From Spongilla lacustris (lineage: Eukaryota; Porifera; Demospongiae; Spongillida; Spongillidae): 64,000 nt of DNA. Position numbers and translations under genes: made by a program. Where the stretch lies: contig OX442416.1 in NCBI GenBank assembly GCA_949361645.1, positions 13,315,540 to 13,379,539 of the forward strand, in the 5' to 3' direction. Positions within the stretch are counted from its first letter, which is position 1. Every line of letters starts with the position of its first letter. Of the stretch, positions 57,226 to 64,000 are shown one piece after another. Under the pieces are notes generated by a model. The model did no database searches, was not told where the DNA came from, and worked only from the letters and a program-made list of their open reading frames with translations.

Positions 57226-60200
57226 TTTATTTCATTCATTTTTGTTCACACATGTTCGGTACCTAAAATGAACAGGAGTCCGTCGTCATTGGACCAAATC
57301 AGTATTATGTAAGTTGAAATAATTATCGTAGTGCCAAACTCCCAAACTCGCAGGCAACTTTTGATCTGTTTTCTTACATAAGCATTTCCTTACCGAAATC
57401 AAATAGCCGGAGGGGGTGCATGGATTCAGGAATCTGGGGCGTGCACTTATTAAGTCACAATTGACAAACATAGCGTAGTAACAGATATATTATTTGCTTC
57501 CAAGTCTTTCTGTACTGAATGTAGTGCTTCGTTATTGAATGGTTGATATACAATACACTGGCGATATATTAATATTACAGTGACCACGAGTGGTCCCCAG
57601 TCCGTTATATAAAAAGTATTCGTCCAAGTAGGATCCGAAGTATAGGTGGCTTGCATGCGAGACTGTCTTTACAGATCGTTATGATATGCATTAGTTAATG
57701 AACATACTTGGGTAGCCCCCCCCCCCCCCCCCCCCCCCTGGATTGTTGTGTATAAATATATTCATAATCATAATAATAGTATGATTCTGACTGTTTCATC
57801 ATTAATTAGAAACAAAAGTGAATTGTAATAATTGTAAATATACAAATTTTTAGTTATTTCAGAAAAAAAAGTCCCCTCCAGGTCCATCACCGCGACCACC
57901 GCGACCACCGCGACCTCTGCCACCTCGGTCGCCTGTACTGCTACGTCGTCTACCCCGTCCACATTCTTCACTGCCAGCTTCACTTCTGCACGTACCGCCA
58001 GCTTCACTTCTGCACGTACCGCCAGCTTCACACCTCCACCGCCTCCATCTGCACGGAATTGTTTATATAGGCCTCACGAAGAAAAGAGGCTGGACTTAAT
58101 TCCTTGAAGTGTGATTGGACGAATAATCAAGTTGCGTGGACTTGGGCTGGACTTAACTTTCTTTGAAGTGGAAAATGGAAGTTTCTAACGAATCATTGAT
58201 GTCATTCAAGGTAGGTACTTTAACAAATTTTTGAAAATTAATATAACGAGAACTTTTATGTATAGCATAACAGAGCAAAATGAATGCATCAAAAATATAC
58301 TTTTGCCAATGAAAACAGATTAGTATTTCAAATGTTATAGCGTTTCAAACATTGCATCGCGGGTAACTAACAATGTACGCAATGTGAATGGACCGCGATA
58401 TAAAAAACTGTGACCGCTTGACTCCTCCGTGCAGCTGCTGTACAAGTATTCAAGATAATGATGCCACAATTGCATAAAATACAACATAGATACTCTTGAT
58501 AAGGCTCACAGTGTCAAATACACATTGCAACTAAATTTAGGTCTCCCTTTATACAATCCACTGCCAATAGCCCATACAGTGATATCGATATTGCAATGTT
58601 TTCTCCTTCTACTTCGCCGTCATTCTTCCAATATGTAGTAATTACTTTAGGACTTCTTTGATTGCTTTACACATATTATATAGCTGCACCATAGCTGTTC
58701 AAAATACAGACCATTAATAACTGCACACTGACACATGAAATAAACCATTGTATTCCTTTTACATTCCGAGGTATCTGGAAATTCATTTGATAATTCAACT
58801 TCCTTTTGTGCCACACATTGCAACTTCTTTTCTATCTTCCTCCTTAAACTGCTCCGGCTCATCTTATTTTTAGGTCTCTATTCTTATAATATAAAAATGT
58901 TGTTTACTAACTAGATTTAACTGTATTTTCTTGCTCATTCTGGGAGTGTACACACAACCACTGCATTGTCCCATTTTACTTTTCCAACAAGGAACCCTAC
59001 TTTAATATTAGACGCTTATATCATGGTCACATCACCCAATCCACTTTGACATATATAGTTGGTGTCGCACATGCAGACACCATACAAAACGTCACATGAC
59101 ATGATCCTAATTCTACTGAGAACCTACATACAGAACAGGGACCAACTACCTATATAGCTAAGCTTTTGATTTTGAGCCTACTTATTTAGAGATGGCCGGT
59201 GGGCCCATACCACCTTAGGGGAAAAAACCTCACTGAAGTGAGTGGAAAAACCATGCTGGCTCTAGTCAAACATAATATCGTGACATGGCATATAGCCACA
59301 ACTGATATACATTTGTATAATAAAGAATCATGATGCTTCCTGATCTGCTGCCACTGGCCTGCTTCTTCTCCAGATCTCTAGAAGCCTGTGCATAGGATGT
59401 AACACCACTGGGGGCGGGGGGGGGGGGGGGGGGGGGGGGGGTAGAGTGACCTTGCACATGACACCTAGAATGCTCACATACATGTACATGTATCTCCAGA
59501 ATCCATCTCTTATACCACATGGCACTATGTGTGTATATCGAACACTCATCAACAGACCAACACAGAGGCCATGACATTGTATCCAACATACCAGGATATC
59601 AACACCCTTCAACAGCTATACCTTAACATACAATCTGTTAGTCGCTACACTCAAACTGCATTCCTACAGGAGCATATTTTGCTCCTCAACCGACAGAAAA
59701 GTGCATTTCTATAAAAGCATAGCCAGAGGCCAAGGGTGTGTTCAGCAAACATATTGTCCACTGGTGCTGACAATGTTTGCCAGGTCTATATTAATGTATA
59801 GCACCAACCCATTCCTTATTTCAGGAACTAGCCGTTTGTAATGCTCATCTGAACATTTGAACAGTTCTCCTTCGCATTTCTCAATGTTAATGCATAGATT
59901 GGATACACTAACATGAATATATTGTCTTGAAAAATACGCTGTGTGGGCACCATCATATCACAATAATACAGCTATTTTTAATGACATGAGGATCCGTATT
60001 GTAAAACAGTTTCAATAACTAACGCGCACCTTGACGAATTTGGTGTGTATTAAATAGAGCTATCAAAAAACTCTTTGGCACACAAAGAAAATAGATTGTC
60101 TATGCATTGAAAATACTAAAATTAAGTTTAATTCACAGGGCTTTAACACAGAAATACCAGGTTAAGCAATATTATGTCGAGCTCTAAGCAATCCAACAGT

Positions 60201-60623
60201 AAACACCTGTGTCGTTAAATGGACCCTTGGGCACCATCCAAAGTTAATGAAATTGTATCCTGATATAGACTAAGACCTAATATATATGGCAAGCGCTTCC
60301 TCAAGTTGGCACCTTTAAAAACTAGCGAATGGCTAATCGCGATAGAATTCTATGAAAATCAACGAGGCACACACAATTACGCCGTATGCTGCCTTACATT
60401 TCGACACCATTAGTGTATCGTGCGACCCCTTTTCTTCTTTAACCTAGTAATAAAGTCCTAAATACCTTCCAAGCAACTTTACAAAACGCGTATCTTCTTG
60501 AGCACTCGTAGAGAAATCCAAAATACGGTCACAATTTTCGACGTAATTTAGATCACCAGTTTCCGCCTACGCATACGCAATTTATTAAAGTACCTATTCA
60601 AGGCCACCTTTATACTCCCTTAG
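57226..60623. other. 3.4 kb without a supported gene
   Basis: It holds poly-C at 57717-57738, poly-G at 59412-59441, and an Arg/Gly-coding minus-strand stretch at about 57859-58066 with a 24-bp tandem (see rejected items). At 58174 a plus-strand ATG opens twelve codons before a GTAGGT donor; no partner exon was found. Confidence 0.4.
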
Positions 60624-61412
60624 CAGGGGCGGATCCAGGATGTCGGGAGGGGGGGGGGGGTCTAATAACTATATTCACAAGCGGGGATGGGTACGGAGGG
60701 GGCGTGCCCTCTCCAGTGACAGCAAGGGGGTACGGGGGAACGCTGATAGTTCCCCCCCAGTGGCGAAGCCCCAGCCGCTTTTCTTACTTTTGCGTTTATT
60801 TAGCATGAAAACTGATACACATACTTTTGACAGTGATATCAACTTAATATTGGTAACTACCAACGATTAATAGGAGCCTGCGTGGATAGCGACGAGGAAA
60901 CTCTTCATTCACACTGCTCAGCAATTAAATTGGTAACGCAAAGCCATTGTGACCTGGTTTAAACGACATACACGTTTTACCTCATATTAGTATTATATAC
61001 CTATTTGACAGTATTTATTTAACGACCTGTTTTCTGAGGAAAAGAACCTGAGATCCCATCCAATTCACGCCTTTACTTCCTGCTCACACCATTTGATCGC
61101 GCGGTAATACTAACAGTAATAGGCCTACTAAATTAACCACGCATGCAAAATTAAATTTGGTTACTTGGTCTTGGAGGGTTTTGGCTTTAGACCCACCCCA
61201 ACCCTCAAACTAGCGCTCTCTGAAAACGTTGGATGAATGGAACGCTAACTCGCGAATTTACTCGCGTTCTACTCGTTGAACGCTTCGTTTTTGAACGCGT
61301 CAATCATATGTAATTAATTATTCATAAGTTAATTTATTCATAACGTCCGGTCGGGGTTTAGACCCCTTAGACACCCCCCCCCCCCCCCAACCCCGGCCTG
61401 GATCCGCCACTG
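60624..61412. mobile_element. hAT-like element, CAGNGGCGGATCCAGG termini
   Basis: The left end CAGGGGCGGATCCAGGAT and the right end, reverse complement CAGTGGCGGATCCAGGCC, enclose 789 bp. CTTAG flanks both sides (60619-60623, 61413-61417), a 5-bp duplication. Each end runs into a G (or C) homopolymer. The left part repeats the sequence seen at 26510-26678. No transposase is visible. Confidence 0.75.
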
Positions 61413-61656
61413 CTTAGTACGGTATGGTTTGATTCATACAGGGAGTAGCTACGTTGATAAACAAAATAAATACTGAAATTATTATTACATATTAATTCCA
61501 GATATACATGTATATGAGAACATCATCATTTGGCCATATAAATTTTTTCCCCTAAGTTTCATCTTCTAATTTTTTTTTTTTTTTCTGTATTGGTATGAGC
61601 TAAAATTAAAATTATTAGATACAACCATTGCAAAAGTAGTTGGCAATATACAATAT

Positions 61657-61858
61657 TGGCATGGATAGAGCTGAAAAAGCGAAAGACTCCCCAAACCGCA
61701 ATGCCAGACTTGGTATCCTAGTCGGTGAGGTAAGGTGAGGCAGCTAGTGCATCTAGTTCATTGGCAGAAATTTCTTATAAACCTGACCTGCTCCTCCGAT
61801 TCCCCCTGCAAACGATTCACATGAAGAGTCTTTCGCTTTTTCAGCTCTACCCATGCCA
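61657..61858. repeat. Small hairpin element, 33-bp arms
   Basis: TGGCATGGATAGAGCTGAAA followed by AAGCGAAAGACTC pairs with the end at 61826-61858 (one mismatch). Length is 202 bp and non-coding; probably a MITE. Confidence 0.7.
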
Positions 61859-62186
61859 ACTGGGCAGCCTTGCTAGCGTGCCTTGATGAGCAACTGCTAG
61901 TTGCAGGTTCTTCCGAGAGGGATCTGGTTTCCATCGCCAGAAAACAACGCCCACCATGCCAATTAAACGAAACAAAACAACGCCCACGCTAGGAGATGTT
62001 ATTAAAGTTGACTCGTTTTTAAACGTATTCAACGCCTAATTAAGACTAATGATCAAAATGGCGACGTCACCAATCCACTTGTGTTAGCGAGCCCGTTTTC
62101 TACGCTACGTGACGTTTTACCGACATCTGGTTGAGCGAATTCGATAGAACAACGACCTCACGATAGACTCTGGAAATTCCAAGTGC
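61859..62186. other. No gene seen
   Basis: This short spacer before the second Ginger-like element shows no coding or structural signal. Confidence 0.4.
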
Positions 62187-64000
62187 TGTGACGAAAAATT
62201 TGGTCCGGGGCAAAAATCGGTCCGGCCGCCGGTGTCACTGGAAAATCTGTCGCCCGGAAATTGTGTCGCGGCCACAGTAAGGAAATTATGTCGCTCACAA
62301 TTAACGTAGCGACCGTATATCCTAAGAAAATTTAGTCGCCAGGAAATACTGTCGCGCGTATGCTCGATATCATTCTGCATGTACACGTTTTCGAGGTGTC
62401 ATGGATCAGTCCGAATATGACATACTACTAGCATTTTGCTGTAATCGAACATATCCTCCTCTTTAGAAAGAGACTGACTGTCTTCGGAGGAGAGCAAAGA
62501 GGTTTGTCGTGAAGGAAGGAGTTCTTTTTTATCGCGATAATGAAGGTGGAGAGTTTCAGGTGATTTAAAAAATACCTTGAGTTACACTGTAACGGATTAG
62601 TAATGTTGTAGGTTGTGACCGAGAAGGATAGACAAAACGTTCTTGAAGGATGTCATTGCGCTGAACTTGGTGGTGGTCACTTTGGACGAGATAAGATGCT
62701 TTTCAAAATAGCGGAGAGGTTTTATTGGCGTGGAATGGTAGATGACGTGAAGGAATTTTGCAAGACGTTTGACAAGTGCCAAAGAGCAAACAGGTATAGT
62801 TATGTACTGATCGATGCTATTCTATGCATGTCTTATGCATTTCTTCTTTCCGCACTGTGTATAGGAAATTTGACAAGACTTCTGCAGAGCTCCGCCCAAT
62901 TCCCGTCAAGGGAGAAGTATGGCACAACATAGGTGTACATGTGTAGATCTGATTGGTCCTTTACCAGAAACACTACGAAAGAATAAGTATATAATGACTG
63001 TCTCTTGTCTATTTTCTAAGTGGCCTGAAGCAATAGCTCTACCTGATAAGACTGCTATTGGAGTTGCTGAATTTCTGTTCCACTGTTTTACCAGACACGG
63101 ATGTTGCAAGGTTAAGATAACAGATCAAGGACGAGAATTTGTTAACAAGGTACCTTATAAGCAGCCACATTTATAATTACATGTACATGTATGTTAAAAT
63201 GGAATTGTTATTTTTCTAAGGTTAATGATGAATTGTGCAGATTCACTGGAGTAAAGTGTAACCTGACAAGTGCATATCTACCTCAGAGCAATGGTTTGGA
63301 TGAGCGGTTCAACCAAACACTTCAGCGTCAGTTAATGAAGTTTGCTGATTCAGAGCAAACAAATTGGGATCAGTATCTCGATGCTATACTGTTTTCATAT
63401 CGCATTTCTATTCAGGATTCAACCAAGTATTCACCCTTTTTTTTGGTGTATGGCAGACATCCTCATTTGTCCATTGAATTCAATATGAGACCAAACTCAT
63501 ATCCAAAATTGTATGAGACAGACAGCAATCTTGAAAGAAATATTGAGGTATTTAAAAAAAAATTCCATTAAATGCTATTACTTGTACATATTGACATACA
63601 GGCAATGATAAATGTGCAACAATAGGCTCTACAAAATATTCAGAAAGCTCAGTGCAGGCAGAAGGTATACTATGCTGAGGCACACAACATTGATAATATA
63701 AAGTGGGAGCTGTTGTGCTACTAAGAAATAGCAAGAAAGTAACCAAAAAGGGTTCTAAAATGGAACCAAACTGGATAGGACCTTATGTTTATCATGTGGT
63801 CCTTTCTAAAGGAACATGTACACTCTCACAGGTGAAGAAACCTCACAAAGTTTTGGCTCAAAAGTTCAATATATCACGGCCGAAACTATACCATCAGAAT
63901 GGTTTGTTGAAAACGTTTGTATTTTGTGCATTCAAATCTTATTTTACACAGTACCAAAAACTGAGTTGAACAAGATCATGCAGTAAATCACCAGATTTTA
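62187..64000 (+). mobile_element. Second Ginger-like transposon, left end, runs off the window
   Basis: TGTGACGAAAAATTTGGTCC at 62187 resembles the terminus of the element at 1565 (TGTCACGGAAATTTCGGTCC). It is followed by further GGTCCGG blocks and a GTGTCACTGG word. The integrase exons begin at 62401. The right end and target duplication lie outside the window, so the boundary is inferred from one end only. Confidence 0.6.
62401..64000 (+). pseudogene. Ginger/GIN-type integrase, decayed copy
   Basis: Exons: about 62401-62560, 62612-62793, 62865-63149, 63221-63547 and 63602 onward. It starts MDQSEYDILLAF and reaches LRRRAKRFVVKEGVLFY, with a TAG in between. H2C2 finger: EGCHCAELGGGHFG and CxxC-like FDKCQRANR. 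DDE residues: VDLIGPLP, ITDQGREF and LDERFNQTL. A GPY/F segment ends it (NWIGPYVYHVVL). Eight extra bases break the frame just before VDLIGP. A stop and a frameshift occur again after 63620. The intron after the finger (62794-62864) has no counterpart in the first element, so the two are different families rather than recent copies. Confidence 0.7.

Noticed and set aside
57859..58066. Minus-strand Arg/Gly (RGG-like) C-terminus ending GGDFFF
   Set aside because: No in-frame ATG or acceptor was found upstream, a stop lies just before the open stretch, and a 24-bp tandem repeat explains much of it. The Val/Ala-rich alternative frame is equally unconvincing.
62187..64000. LTR retrotransposon or domesticated GIN1 gene
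   Set aside because: There is no reverse transcriptase, RNase H or LTR; the TGT-type terminus with GGTCC blocks and the frame damage fit a Ginger transposon better.
1..64000. tRNA, rRNA or snRNA genes
   Set aside because: No cloverleaf with A and B boxes, rRNA core or spliceosomal RNA motif was recognised by eye; a covariance-model scan would be needed to exclude them.

Overview
The window looks like nuclear DNA of a marine invertebrate animal, and a sponge-like non-bilaterian is my best guess. The evidence is spliced genes with GT-AG introns, metazoan domains (activin-type three-finger, calcium-binding EGF, Reeler, LIV-1 type ZIP, ATF2-type bZIP, 7TM receptors), many DNA-transposon families, an R2-like LINE, and the palindrome ACATGTACATGT scattered through non-coding DNA. 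The lineage is inference; there is no rRNA or marker gene to settle it.

Layout. 1-5.7 kb: a decayed gag-like ORF cut in two by a nearly complete Ginger1-like DNA transposon (1565-5306, 4-bp duplication GACC) carrying integrase-type transposase exons and a terminal Ulp1-protease plus PHD exon. 5.7-8.7 kb: repeats, including a small hAT-like element with a 5-bp duplication. 8.7-12 kb (+): five exons of a receptor ectodomain made of three activin-receptor-like three-finger modules and two EGF modules, every module bounded by phase-1 introns. 12-18.1 kb: minisatellites, one of them split by a 1.3-kb hAT-like insertion. 18.2-21.7 kb: a small WWE-like gene (-), three exons of an ATF2-like bZIP (+) whose intron holds a piggyBac-like MITE, a foldback element, and a broken BMPR2-like kinase exon. 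23.4-24.4 kb: a single-exon 7TM receptor. 24.8-25.6 kb: the 3' end of an R2-like LINE (-).

27.6-38.9 kb (-): one gene for a ZIP/SLC39-like membrane protein. Its seven core exons join in frame, but it has lost the metal-binding histidines of TM4 and TM5. One intron contains a 4.1-kb, roughly 190-copy minisatellite with a palindrome in every unit. 39.5-41.1 and 52.7-54.0 kb (-): two paralogous Reeler-domain genes with identical exon phases at the shared positions, one with a long Ser/Thr-rich repeat tail and one with a predicted GPI-type tail. Between them is a second single-exon 7TM receptor (44.2-45.2 kb), a perfect 114-bp-arm palindrome and a large foldback element. 55-62 kb: LINE and MITE remnants and long G/C homopolymers. 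62.2 kb to the end: a second, different, decayed Ginger-like element that runs off the window.

The genes do not form an obvious pathway. Receptors and surface proteins (TGF-beta-type ectodomain, two 7TMs, two Reelers, the ZIP-like protein) dominate. Part of the TGF-beta-type receptor is disabled, so it may be a decaying paralogue. All exon models rest on splice consensus, phase matching and motif recognition by eye; none was tested against transcripts or databases.
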